Source: Acidobacteriota bacterium | GTDB lineage: Bacteria; Chlamydiota; Chlamydiia; Chlamydiales; Rhabdochlamydiaceae | DNA length: 42,573 nucleotides | Direction of reading: 5' to 3' | Assembly (NCBI GenBank): GCA_903970255.1 | Contig: CAJCHM010000026.1 | Coordinates: 1-42,573, forward strand | Shown here: positions 29,255 to 37,316 of the stretch, one piece after another | How the letters are laid out: every line of letters starts with the position of its first letter | Position numbering within the stretch: position 1 is the stretch's first letter | Translations under genes and position numbers: made by a program | Notes under the pieces: generated by a model | What the model saw: the letters and a program-made list of their open reading frames with translations, nothing else | What the model was told of the DNA's origin: nothing | Database searches by the model: none

Positions 29255-30318
29255 ATAAAAGTCTTCAATTTTTACAAAAATTCTTACCGCGCTCTATTGA
29301 ACGCGATGAAAAAGAAGCGATTCTAGAATCTTTAGCAGAAGGAGTGATTGTTGTGGATGGGCAAATGAATATCTCCTGCATTAACAGCAGCGGGTCGAAA
29401 ATGATGGGTATCCCCCGCCGCCAGCTGATTGGCAAAAAATTCCCTGAGAGTAGTGAGCTGCCTCTACTGAAAAAATGCCGTTTGCTCCTTATGTCTTGTC
29501 AGGAAAAATGCTGCGCCTTAACTGATTCAATATCGATTGGAGAGAATAAAAGGTTCTACCTAGATTTAATTGCAGAGCCAAAACTCAATGGAGCAATCCT
29601 TATCCTTCAAGATAAATCCAGCCATTACAAGATTCTGGAAATGGGCAAGGATTTTGTCGCAAATGCATCCCATGAATTGCGAACGCCCATCACAATTATT
29701 AAGGGATTTGCAGAAACCCTGCAGGATCTGCCTGAATTACCACGCGATATGGTGGTTGACATCACCGAAAAAATTGTACGCAACTGTCAGCGGATGGATA
29801 GCTTGGTCAAAAACCTACTGACTCTTGCGGATTTAGAGAATTTGCCCGACTCCCGCTTTCAAGAATGTGATCTTACTGTCCTTGCTGAAATGTGCCGCGA
29901 GGTGATTCTGTCCGTTTATGAAAATGCAGAAATGGGTATTGAAAAAAGCGATGAGTCGATTGTGATTGCTGCCGATGCCGATATTTTAGAACTTGCCATC
30001 ATGAACCTCTTGGACAATGCGGCAAAATACTCCAATCCGCCAGCGCAAATCTCCATCAAAATACAGACACAAGGGGATGAGGTGATCCTATCGATCACCG
30101 ATCGGGGAATTGGAATCCCCCCTGCAGATCTCGAGCACATCTTTGAGAGATTTTACACCGCCGATAAAGCCCGTTCTAGACGACTAGGTGGGGCTGGCCT
30201 TGGCCTCTCAATCGTCAGAACAATCATCGAAAAACATCAAGGGACAATCTCAGTTACCTCTGAGGTAGGGAAGGGAACCACATTTTCGATTCTGCTTCCC
30301 ATCCAGCATCAGTTTTAA
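29251..30318 (+). CDS. Cytosolic PAS sensor histidine kinase
   Basis: A 355-residue kinase without membrane segments. A PAS domain (ILESLAEGVIVVDGQMNISC...MMGIPRRQLIG) at ~25-125 is followed by HisKA with the phosphoacceptor His in FVANASHELRTPITIIKG near residue 140. A HATPase domain has the N-box NLLDNAAKYS, the G1 box DRGIGIPP, the F-box IFERFYTAD and the G2 box GGAGLGLSIV. The architecture is PhoR-like minus the membrane anchor. No response regulator is adjacent. It starts inside the cyclase stop (ATGA). Its end faces the minus-strand pseudopilin cluster across 12 bp. Confidence 0.92.
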   Translation: MNKSLQFLQKFLPRSIERDEKEAILESLAEGVIVVDGQMNISCINSSGSKMMGIPRRQLIGKKFPESSELPLLKKCRLLLMSCQEKCCALTDSISIGENKRFYLDLIAEPKLNGAILILQDKSSHYKILEMGKDFVANASHELRTPITIIKGFAETLQDLPELPRDMVVDITEKIVRNCQRMDSLVKNLLTLADLENLPDSRFQECDLTVLAEMCREVILSVYENAEMGIEKSDESIVIAADADILELAIMNLLDNAAKYSNPPAQISIKIQTQGDEVILSITDRGIGIPPADLEHIFERFYTADKARSRRLGGAGLGLSIVRTIIEKHQGTISVTSEVGKGTTFSILLPIQHQF

Positions 30319-30330
30319 ATGAGCGATTCA

Positions 30331-31221
30331 CTACTCGTTCCTTTTTGTCACACCAATCCCGGTGATTTTGTCTCTGCCGCCTATCAACTCTCTTTGCGTG
30401 AATTGCTTGGAGTAATTCAAGTAGGTATCTAGGGCTGTTAATAGGGAGGCATGAGCTGGGGTTTGCATCAGTGCCATTTCCAAGTCTTGCTTATTGAAGT
30501 AGTAGTACTTGCCCGACTCACTCCACTTCTCTTTTTCTATTTTTAAAATCGAAGAGGATACATCCTCGCCAAAAAGTGCTTTTAATAGAGGAACAGAGGC
30601 AAAACTGATGCAAATGGCTTTGTCCGATTTTTGAATGGCAAGGAATTCGCCCAGGGGCGGTATCCCTTTTTGCTCACTAAACTGATTGGTTCCTTTGAGC
30701 ATTTGGTAGTAGAGCTTTTTTAGAGCAGGATCCTCAGGAAAGAGTTCTGCAAGCTCCTGCACATCACTTCGGCGCTTGGCTCTTTTAAGCATTTCATCCA
30801 AAAGGCGGTATTCGAGCTTTTCAGATTTTTTCTCTTTGGTAAAGAGGTTGTTCCCATAAAGCTGTCGAATGAGTTTTGCTAAGGGTTCATAAAGAGGGTG
30901 GAGTTTGAATTGTCCCCCCTCTTGGATCAGAGGAGAGAGATTGAATTTGGAATTTTCCAATGCGGGGAAAAAATAACGCCTGGAGACATATTCCTTGATT
31001 ACCTTTGGGCTACCTTTTTCCCTTTCTTTTTTCTGGATTGGATCTTCTTTGATTTTGTTGTAGGTTTTTCTGGCAATGGCATTGGTTAAAGCTTGTTCTG
31101 TGCGGTTGTAGCCATGGAGTGTTGTTTCAATCAGGGCATAACTCTTTACCTCTTTGAGAAAACTGAATGCGATGCAGGAGAAAATGATTAAGAATGTGAA
31201 AATCAAGGGTAAAATATTCAC
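30331..31221 (-). CDS. Single-pass membrane protein of the pseudopilin cluster (CT566-like position)
   Basis: A 296-residue protein starting with GTG at 31221, which overlaps the preceding stop as GTGA and is preceded by AGGT. The frame runs further up to 31296, but those residues fall inside the neighbouring gene. One N-terminal membrane segment (ILPLIFTFLIIFSCIAFSFL) precedes a charged, largely helical soluble region. I recognise no domain. Its position as the last gene after two pilin-like genes matches the CT568-CT567-CT566 order of Chlamydia as I recall it. A role as a type II secretion accessory (GspK-like position) is a tentative inference. Confidence 0.65.
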   Translation of the reverse strand: MNILPLIFTFLIIFSCIAFSFLKEVKSYALIETTLHGYNRTEQALTNAIARKTYNKIKEDPIQKKEREKGSPKVIKEYVSRRYFFPALENSKFNLSPLIQEGGQFKLHPLYEPLAKLIRQLYGNNLFTKEKKSEKLEYRLLDEMLKRAKRRSDVQELAELFPEDPALKKLYYQMLKGTNQFSEQKGIPPLGEFLAIQKSDKAICISFASVPLLKALFGEDVSSSILKIEKEKWSESGKYYYFNKQDLEMALMQTPAHASLLTALDTYLNYSKQFTQRELIGGRDKITGIGVTKRNE

Positions 31222-31793
31222 GTTTGACCTGAATAAGTGATTTGCTCTGTAGGAGATTGCAGAAAAAATACAAAGGGGGTTTCTTGGGTTTTGCACTTCA
31301 AGTTAATGGAGACCATGACCGGGTTTTCCTCTTTTTCTTTAGGGTAGTTTTGGGTCCATTGCTTTGTTTTAGGATCAAAGAGGGTGCATATAAACTCATC
31401 TATCCTCTCTAGAATGACATCGGTGGTCATCTTGCCTCCTTCAATACCAGTTTGCAAACAGAGTTCTTTTTTTCCGTTTAGGAACAGGATGCCAAGGAGC
31501 TCGCCATACATTTCAAAGTCGGGGTCTGCCCTCTGCTCAAAGGCAAAGAATAATGCAGGCCCCTCCGCTCCTTTGTGCTTATCTATCCATACCCCATTTT
31601 CGGAAGAGAGAAGAGTTTTCATTTTCTGTTGGAAGAGTTCGAGTTGGAACACCTTTTGCTTTAATTCTTTAGCTTCGATCCCTTTTTTTAACCCTTGTCG
31701 AAAAGTATGGAATAGCCCTGTGAGCAACGCTCCCAGGATGACAATCGAGATCACCACCTCTAAAAGGGTAAGAGTGCGTTTTCTAAACCTCAT
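31218..31793 (-). CDS. Pseudopilin-like protein (CT567-like)
   Basis: A 191-residue protein starting at ATG 31793, 5 nt after a GGAGGT SD. The N-terminus RFRKRTLTLLEVVISIVILGALL is a prepilin leader: basic residues, the cleavage-type T-L-L-E junction with Glu at position 5 of the mature form, and then the hydrophobic spine helix. The globular part shows no further motif. It overlaps the upstream pilin-like gene by 11 bp and the downstream gene by GTGA, so all three are translated together. It is probably a minor pseudopilin of a type II secretion system. Confidence 0.75.
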   Translation of the reverse strand: MRFRKRTLTLLEVVISIVILGALLTGLFHTFRQGLKKGIEAKELKQKVFQLELFQQKMKTLLSSENGVWIDKHKGAEGPALFFAFEQRADPDFEMYGELLGILFLNGKKELCLQTGIEGGKMTTDVILERIDEFICTLFDPKTKQWTQNYPKEKEENPVMVSINLKCKTQETPFVFFLQSPTEQITYSGQT

Positions 31794-32313
31794 GCGGCAC
31801 CTCCGCTTTAACCGTAGATGCATTCTCTTTGTGGACCATCACCTGGTAAGTATAGATGCGAGATTCGACTAAATTTTTTTTAGTGCGAAAGAGCTTGAAT
31901 CCCTTTTGCACTGGGGTCATCTTCACGCGAAAGGTCACTAGGCGCCATTCATCGCCGTTAGGTGTTTTTTTTCCCACAGAGTGAAGGGTTCCAAAGCGAG
32001 CAAATTTGAATTTGCTTTTATCTTCAAAAGAAATTTCGACTGTTTTATCTAAAACAATTGCTGGGTCCTTTTTACCTCTTACGATTTCTTTCCAGGAGAT
32101 CTTATTGGAGTAGAGTTGTTCTTTGATATCGGCAAAGGCAAGATCGGCAAGCCTTTGGGCTTGCATCCGATAGGCGCTTTTATATTCCTGCTGTACTGCC
32201 CTGATCGGCAGCTGGGCAAGCGGGAGTGCGCACATCCCTACCAACAAGAGGGCGATCATAAGTTCGAGCAATAAGAAGGTGCGTTGTTGACGGGATATCC
32301 GCCTAAGGATAAC
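31783..32313 (-). CDS. Pseudopilin-like protein (CT568-like), start uncertain
   Basis: A prepilin-type N-terminus (RQQRTFLLLELMIALLLVGMCALP) is followed by a globular domain ending VMVHKENA...VPHEV. The in-frame region upstream of the leader reaches 32511 but overlaps the divergent gene and looks non-coding. No ATG, GTG or TTG lies in frame close to the leader. An ATG at 32333 is at the right distance but in the +1 frame. The true start may be a rare codon, or there may be a 1-nt indel in the leader. The coordinate given marks the shortest sensible form. It is probably a minor pseudopilin working with the next two genes. Confidence 0.62.
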   Translation of the reverse strand, partial: VILRRISRQQRTFLLLELMIALLLVGMCALPLAQLPIRAVQQEYKSAYRMQAQRLADLAFADIKEQLYSNKISWKEIVRGKKDPAIVLDKTVEISFEDKSKFKFARFGTLHSVGKKTPNGDEWRLVTFRVKMTPVQKGFKLFRTKKNLVESRIYTYQVMVHKENASTVKAEVPHEV

Positions 32314-32362
32314 CTGTCTGTTGCAAGAATCATTTTTCTTTAATTTTGGGTGTAGTTTTTTT

Positions 32363-33358
32363 ATGGAACTTAAAGGCAGAGCTCTATTTAACCTTCTGAG
32401 GATGAGTTGGATCGAAGATCGCAACAGCGATGTCAAACCATGGCAGGTCGAGAACTTGCAAAACTTGAGCATCGAAGAATTGTTTTCCCGTTTGAAAAGT
32501 TTAGGCCTCATTTTAGATGAGCAGAGCTTTTACCTCTATGCAGAAAACTGCGACTCTCCAGAGGAACTTGCCGATTGTGTCTGGTTTGAAGAGGAGGATT
32601 TAGAAGGGCATGATCAAGCCTATTTGCTCCTTTTTGAGATGTGGAGACGCCTCCTTCCCGAAAAAATTTGCCTTTCTATCTTCTGCAATGAATTAGATTT
32701 AATGATTGAAACCTACGATCAGGGGGAGTTGGAAGATGAAGAGCCGTTGCAAAATGCTTTGTCAATTTTAGAGGACATGTTAGATGAGGCTTGCGACAAG
32801 GATGGTCCAGAACAGCCGATTTTTGCAGAGATTGCAAGCTACTGTGCCCATGACTTAGAAAGTTTTATTTTTGATTACGTCTCAGATCAGATCGAAGGGG
32901 GTAATCTTACGTATGCTTCAGAGGTTCTCGATGCGTTTTATGCTTATGCAAAAGATCGGAGACGTTTTGATCTTCTGAGAGCCCAGCTGTTTGCCTCCTC
33001 TGATCTTGAAGAGTCAAATATCCTTTATGGACGGGTTCTTGAGGAGTTGCTTGAAAGACCTGATGTCGATTTGATTTTGCGCACTGCAGAAAGCTTAATC
33101 CATCACGGGGATGTCCGTTTATTCATGCAAGCAGTAAGACAAGCTCTACCTTTGCTTAAAAAAGAAGAGGATCTTCAAGGTTTGCTTGCCATCGTTGCCG
33201 AGTACTACCGCTGTTTGGATCGAGATGTAGAAGAGAGCACAGTGAAGAAGTTGTTGGATGAGCGGGTCTCCCATCCTCTTGAAAAGCCGCTTGAGCCTAT
33301 GGACAAAGCCGTTCTTTGTATCTCTGCACTGGTCAACAAACAACCTTCAGCGGGATGA
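32363..33358 (+). CDS. Acidic all-helical protein, function unknown
   Basis: About 331 residues from ATG 32363 (an ATG at 32402 before MSWIEDRNSD is an alternative). The protein is strongly acidic (FEEEDLEGHDQ, GELEDEEPLQN) and predicted to be almost wholly helical. Paired helices near 190-300 (LTYASEVLDAFYAYAKDRRRFDLLRAQLFA, VDLILRTAESLIHHGD) have TPR-like spacing. No signal peptide or membrane segment is seen. It is divergent from the pseudopilin cluster and overlaps the phosphoesterase by 26 bp at the 3' end. A scaffold or chaperone role is possible, but I do not recognise the family. Confidence 0.7.
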   Translation: MELKGRALFNLLRMSWIEDRNSDVKPWQVENLQNLSIEELFSRLKSLGLILDEQSFYLYAENCDSPEELADCVWFEEEDLEGHDQAYLLLFEMWRRLLPEKICLSIFCNELDLMIETYDQGELEDEEPLQNALSILEDMLDEACDKDGPEQPIFAEIASYCAHDLESFIFDYVSDQIEGGNLTYASEVLDAFYAYAKDRRRFDLLRAQLFASSDLEESNILYGRVLEELLERPDVDLILRTAESLIHHGDVRLFMQAVRQALPLLKKEEDLQGLLAIVAEYYRCLDRDVEESTVKKLLDERVSHPLEKPLEPMDKAVLCISALVNKQPSAG

Positions 33359-34091
33359 AGTCGAGATAGTCGCATGAGGCAAAAAGGTACTTCACCCCTC
33401 TAGCTTCCCCAAAGGGAAGGGTTCCTTTTCTGATATTATGCAGATGTCCAAAAATGCAGATATCGATTTTGAACTGCTCAAGGATCTCCGATGCTCGCGA
33501 TGGAGAAAGATTAGCTCCAATCGGGGGGTAGTGGGTGAGTGCAATTTTAACTTTGGCATCTTTAGGAAGCTGAGATAGGCTCAATTTTAGACGTTCCAAC
33601 TCGCGAATAAAGATCCTTTCATCCTCGTCCTTTTCTTTTGCCAACATCTCTGAAGTTTTGACTTTAGCTTTTGGGTTCTCTTGAAATTCTATGAAGTGAT
33701 GAAAGCTGTATTCAGGAGTGTCCCAAAGCCGGCTTCCGCCGATCGCAACTTCTCTCCATACGAAGGTATTGTTTTGAATGAAATGGATGGAAGGGGGGAG
33801 GATTTTGGAGAGTTTGGAGGGGGATGGCCACCAATAATCGTGGTTTCCTCGGAGAATCACTTTGGTCCCCGGAAGGGCATCGATCCATTTGAGGTCGACA
33901 AGGGCATCCTCCAACTGCATTGCCCAAGAAATATCTCCCGGCAGCAAGACTAGATCCTCTGCAGAAATGAGTTTCTTCCAATTCATCGCTATCTGCTGCG
34001 CATATTTGTCCCATGAGGGGCCAAACGCCTCCATTGTTTTTTCAGGAGTGCCAAAGGCCAAATGAGGATCGGAAAGAGCCCAGATAGACAT
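33333..34091 (-). CDS. Calcineurin-like metallophosphoesterase
   Basis: A 252-residue phosphoesterase with all dimetal motifs: SDPHLAF near residue 7 (D-x-H), LLPGDISWA (GD), LRGNHDYWW (GNHD), ALTHYPPIG (H) and IFGHLHNIRKG (GHxH). The class covers phosphatases, cyclic-nucleotide and nucleic-acid phosphodiesterases; the substrate is not evident. It starts 9 nt after the glgC stop and is probably cotranscribed with it. I recall the same pairing (CT488-CT489) in Chlamydia. With an adenylate cyclase encoded in the window, a cyclic-nucleotide substrate is imaginable but unsupported. Confidence 0.9.
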   Translation of the reverse strand: MSIWALSDPHLAFGTPEKTMEAFGPSWDKYAQQIAMNWKKLISAEDLVLLPGDISWAMQLEDALVDLKWIDALPGTKVILRGNHDYWWPSPSKLSKILPPSIHFIQNNTFVWREVAIGGSRLWDTPEYSFHHFIEFQENPKAKVKTSEMLAKEKDEDERIFIRELERLKLSLSQLPKDAKVKIALTHYPPIGANLSPSRASEILEQFKIDICIFGHLHNIRKGTLPFGEARGVKYLFASCDYLDFIPLKVVC

Positions 34092-34100
34092 AGATATCCT

Positions 34101-35408
34101 TTAAAAAATAAAGCCATCGGGAATCTTGGTCCCAGAGGTGACAATGATAATTCCATCGCGGATAAAAATGCCATCTCCATCAAAGGTCTTGAGGTTATCT
34201 TTATTGGTCAGTTGGACGTTATTTCCAATCGATGCACCTTCATCGAGGATCACTTTTTCAAGGATGCAGTTCTTGCCAATGGAATAACTTTCAGGGGCAA
34301 TAGCGTGCTGCAAAGCCTGGGAGTTGTTGAAAAGGGTGCCAAGCAGGATAGAATCTCGAATAATCGACCCTTTATCAATCTTGATCCGTACGCCGACGAT
34401 GCTGCCTGAGATCTCCTTTGCATGGATGATAGCCCCCTGGCCAATGATCGAGCGATTGATTAGAGCATCTTGAATTAATGGACTGGGAAGGTTGTGGGGA
34501 TGGGTGAAGATCGGATTATGGTCATCGTAAGTGTTCAAGCAATTTTCCCGACGCGTCAGTGCTAGGTTTGCGTGATAATAGGAGGCAATAGTGCCGATAT
34601 CTTCCCAATAGCCTTTATAGACATAAGACCCTGCTTTCCCCTTTTTGACCTGAATAGGGATGAGGTCTCTGCCAAAATCATCCCCCTGCTCCTTGACAAG
34701 ATTGAATAGCGCTTGCCGCTTAAAAATATAGATTCCCATCGAGGCCAAATAATGGGTTTTTTCCGGATGCAAGATAGGGTGGCCGTTTAAGAACTCTTTC
34801 TGCAGGGAAAATTGCTTTAAAATTTTTGGATCGGAGGGTTTTTCGATAAAATCCAAAATCCTGCACTGCCCATCGATCTTGAGTACACCCATCCTTTTGG
34901 CTTCATTTTCTTCGACAGGGATGGATGCGATAATAAGGTCTACATCTTCTTTCTTGGCAAAGTTAAGCATCTCTGTAAAATTGATGTTATAGAGCTGATC
35001 TCCTGAGAGAATCAGAAAATAGTCGACAGGGGCTGTATCTAAATGTTCGATATTTTGCCGTACAGCATCGGCTGTTCCCTTAAACCAACTTGGACGGTTG
35101 GGTGTTTCTTCTGGGCACAGCATTTGGATTTTTGATTGGCGAAAGTAATCAAGCTGATAGGTTTCAAGGATATGCTGCTGAAGTGCGGTGGCAAAATACT
35201 GTGAGATGACAAAGATCCTTTGGATATGGGCATTGAGGGAGTTGGAGATAGGAATATCGATCAATCGGTAGCGCCCTCCAAAACAAACAGAGGGCTTGCA
35301 GCGGGTCTGGGTTAATGGGTATAACCGTGTGCCCTGCCCTCCTGCAAGAACGATGCTTGCGACTTTACTCATGAGCTCTTTGTGGGAGGGGTGCTTGCTA
35401 CGAGACAT
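34101..35408 (-). CDS. glgC: Glucose-1-phosphate adenylyltransferase
   Basis: A 435-residue GlgC making ADP-glucose from ATP and glucose-1-phosphate, the committed step of bacterial glycogen synthesis. LAGGQGTRLYPLT (nucleotide loop), KPSVCFGGRYRLIDIPISN, GTADAVRQN, LSGDQLY (catalytic Asp), FIEKP and GYWEDIGT (sugar-phosphate site) are all present. They are followed by a C-terminal left-handed beta-helix (GSIIRDSILLG, ILEKVILDEGASIG) that carries allosteric contacts. AGAGG precedes the ATG by 5 nt. It has its own near-consensus promoter in the 58-nt gap after the glycosyltransferase gene. Confidence 0.96.
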   Translation of the reverse strand: MSRSKHPSHKELMSKVASIVLAGGQGTRLYPLTQTRCKPSVCFGGRYRLIDIPISNSLNAHIQRIFVISQYFATALQQHILETYQLDYFRQSKIQMLCPEETPNRPSWFKGTADAVRQNIEHLDTAPVDYFLILSGDQLYNINFTEMLNFAKKEDVDLIIASIPVEENEAKRMGVLKIDGQCRILDFIEKPSDPKILKQFSLQKEFLNGHPILHPEKTHYLASMGIYIFKRQALFNLVKEQGDDFGRDLIPIQVKKGKAGSYVYKGYWEDIGTIASYYHANLALTRRENCLNTYDDHNPIFTHPHNLPSPLIQDALINRSIIGQGAIIHAKEISGSIVGVRIKIDKGSIIRDSILLGTLFNNSQALQHAIAPESYSIGKNCILEKVILDEGASIGNNVQLTNKDNLKTFDGDGIFIRDGIIIVTSGTKIPDGFIF

Positions 35409-35436
35409 TAAACCTCTTCAGCGCTTTCAATTATTA

Positions 35437-35465
35437 TATATATATTTTATCAATATAAATATCAA
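35437..35465 (-). promoter_or_regulatory. Promoter of glgC and the phosphoesterase gene
   Basis: On the minus strand, TTGATA (35465-35460), a 17-nt spacer and TATATA (35442-35437) fit a housekeeping promoter. The transcript would start near 35430, about 22 nt before the glgC ATG. Confidence 0.6.
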
Positions 35466-35466
35466 T

Positions 35467-36363
35467 TTATTTGCGCAGAAAGTAATCTCGAATCCCTTTT
35501 AAAGCAGATGCGTTGAGCTTTGCAGTTTCCTTTGTTGTCTTTGGATTTAAGAGTAGAGTAATGATCTGAACGATCTCTTTGATCAATACGGTAAAATAGA
35601 ATTGCATCCGTTTGGTAAAGCAAATGTTTCTTCTTAGAAATAAGAGGCGGTTCCTAAAGTAATAGTATTGCCAAAGGGGTCCCCGGTTTCCTCCCTCAAA
35701 TGAGCGGGAGATCTTATGCCAAACTTTAGCCTGGGGTAAATAAAGGCAATCGTAGCCACTCTTGCGTATCCGCCAGCACCAGTCGATCTCTTCCCAAAGG
35801 AGAAAAAATTCAGGGGCCATGAGGCCCACTTTTTCAATCGCCTCTTTTTTGACAAAGAGAGCGCAGCCGCAGGCGTAGTTAATGGAGCGGATGGTATCCC
35901 ATTGCTTTTCTAGATCGTTAGAACCGCATCCATCATGGTAGCACCGCATCGAGCGGGGATGAACGTTGCCGCCTGCGTGCCAAAGAATAGTTGGTTCATC
36001 GTAAAAGAAGATTTTGCCTCCAAAAATTGCGGCATTTGGGTAGGCGGCAGCTCCCTCTACAAAAGAGCTCAGCAAGGTGGGAGAGGCAACTGTATCGTTG
36101 TTAAGGAGTAAAACTGCGTCTGCCCCCCTATGCATGCCACAGCGTATTCCCCCATTGCTGCCCTCCGCAAAGCCCAGATTCTTTGGATTAGAAATGAGAT
36201 GCAGTTTAGCGCGGTCTTTAACAATTTCTTTAAGAGGATCGCCAGAGGCGTTATCGACGAGGATGATTTCATAGTGGAGATAGTCTTGTTTCTGCAGAGA
36301 GTCAAGACATTCAAGTGTATCTTCTAGATTGCGGTAGTGGAGAACAACAACCGCTATTTTCAT
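35467..36363 (-). CDS. Family 2 glycosyltransferase
   Basis: A 298-residue GT-A fold transferase. VVLHYRNLEDTLECLDSL near residue 6 starts the nucleotide-sugar domain, and ILVDNASGDP is the first Asp. NLGFAEGSNGGI is typical of rhamnosyltransferase-like GT2 proteins, LLLNNDTVA is the D-x-D-like metal site, and LLWEEIDWCWRI the acceptor-side ED motif. A membrane-associating helix may lie at ~255-280. The donor and acceptor are unknown; addition of a deoxysugar or hexose to an envelope glycan is likely. The ATG overlaps the lipA stop (ATGA), an odd operon partner for lipoate synthesis. Confidence 0.88.
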   Translation of the reverse strand: MKIAVVVLHYRNLEDTLECLDSLQKQDYLHYEIILVDNASGDPLKEIVKDRAKLHLISNPKNLGFAEGSNGGIRCGMHRGADAVLLLNNDTVASPTLLSSFVEGAAAYPNAAIFGGKIFFYDEPTILWHAGGNVHPRSMRCYHDGCGSNDLEKQWDTIRSINYACGCALFVKKEAIEKVGLMAPEFFLLWEEIDWCWRIRKSGYDCLYLPQAKVWHKISRSFEGGNRGPLWQYYYFRNRLLFLRRNICFTKRMQFYFTVLIKEIVQIITLLLNPKTTKETAKLNASALKGIRDYFLRK

Positions 36364-37316
36364 CCTTTGGGCACCAAAAGCTTCCTCACTTCATGGGCAT
36401 TGTAACTCGAGCGGACAAAGGGGCCGCAATACATCTGTTTAACCCCAAGGGAATATCCAAATTCTTCGTACCGTTTAAACATCTCAGGTGTGACAAACTC
36501 TTTAACAAGGAGTTTGCGGTGATCTGCTTGCAGATATTGTCCGATCGTGATGATATCGCAGCCGGCATGGTAAAGATCAGTAATTGTCAGCTGTACTTGT
36601 ATCTCATTTTCCCCAAGGCCCACCATCATTCCCGATTTCACATGGCCTGCCAGCTGCGTCGATTTGACATACGCTAAGACACTAAGAGTTCTATCATAGG
36701 TAGCCTTGTGGCGTACACGAGGAGAGAGTTCCCGCACAGTCTCGATGTTATGGTTAAAGACATCGGGTTTTTCTTTCAGGACAATATCTAGCGATCCTTC
36801 ACTGCCGCAAAAATCAGAGGTCAAAACTTCGATGGAAACCTCTAAACATCTCTCACGGACTGTGCGGATGATCTCTGCAATGTGGGTTGCGCCCCCATCG
36901 GGAAGATCATCTCTTGCTACCATGGTGATCACGACGTGTTTGAGTCCAAGCTCTTTAACAGATTCTGCAATTCTCAACGGCTCATCGGCCTCAGGAGCTT
37001 TGGGGGCTTTGGTAAAGTCGATATCGCAAAAGCCGCAGTTGCGCGTACATTCTTTCCCAAGGGCCAAGAACGTTGCCGTTTTGTTAGAGTAACATTCAAA
37101 CCGGTTAGGGCATTTAGCCTCCTCGCAGACAGTATTCAGGCGATATTTTGCTAAAATGGCGTTGGTTTTAAAAAGATTAGCCCCCTTGGGCAGGTTGCGA
37201 TGGAGCCATGAGGGAAATCTCCCTCGGGCCGGATAAGACTCAGGGTTGATTGGAAGTTTGTTGAGTTTAGGGGTCTTTACATTAAGCGTGACATCAAACA
37301 ACTCTTCAGTGCTCAT
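36360..37316 (-). CDS. lipA: Lipoyl synthase
   Basis: A 318-residue radical-SAM enzyme inserting two sulfurs into octanoyl-lysine on E2 and GcvH proteins. CEEAKCPNRFEC near residue 63 binds the auxiliary sulfur-donating 4Fe-4S cluster. CTRNCGFC near 91 is the radical-SAM C-x3-C-x2-C. VRSSYNAHE near the end contains the Arg-Ser-Ser-Tyr that ligates the auxiliary cluster. It starts inside the lpdA stop (ATGA) and its stop overlaps the glycosyltransferase start. The adjacent lpdA makes functional sense, as lipoyl complexes need both. Confidence 0.97.
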   Translation of the reverse strand: MSTEELFDVTLNVKTPKLNKLPINPESYPARGRFPSWLHRNLPKGANLFKTNAILAKYRLNTVCEEAKCPNRFECYSNKTATFLALGKECTRNCGFCDIDFTKAPKAPEADEPLRIAESVKELGLKHVVITMVARDDLPDGGATHIAEIIRTVRERCLEVSIEVLTSDFCGSEGSLDIVLKEKPDVFNHNIETVRELSPRVRHKATYDRTLSVLAYVKSTQLAGHVKSGMMVGLGENEIQVQLTITDLYHAGCDIITIGQYLQADHRKLLVKEFVTPEMFKRYEEFGYSLGVKQMYCGPFVRSSYNAHEVRKLLVPKG

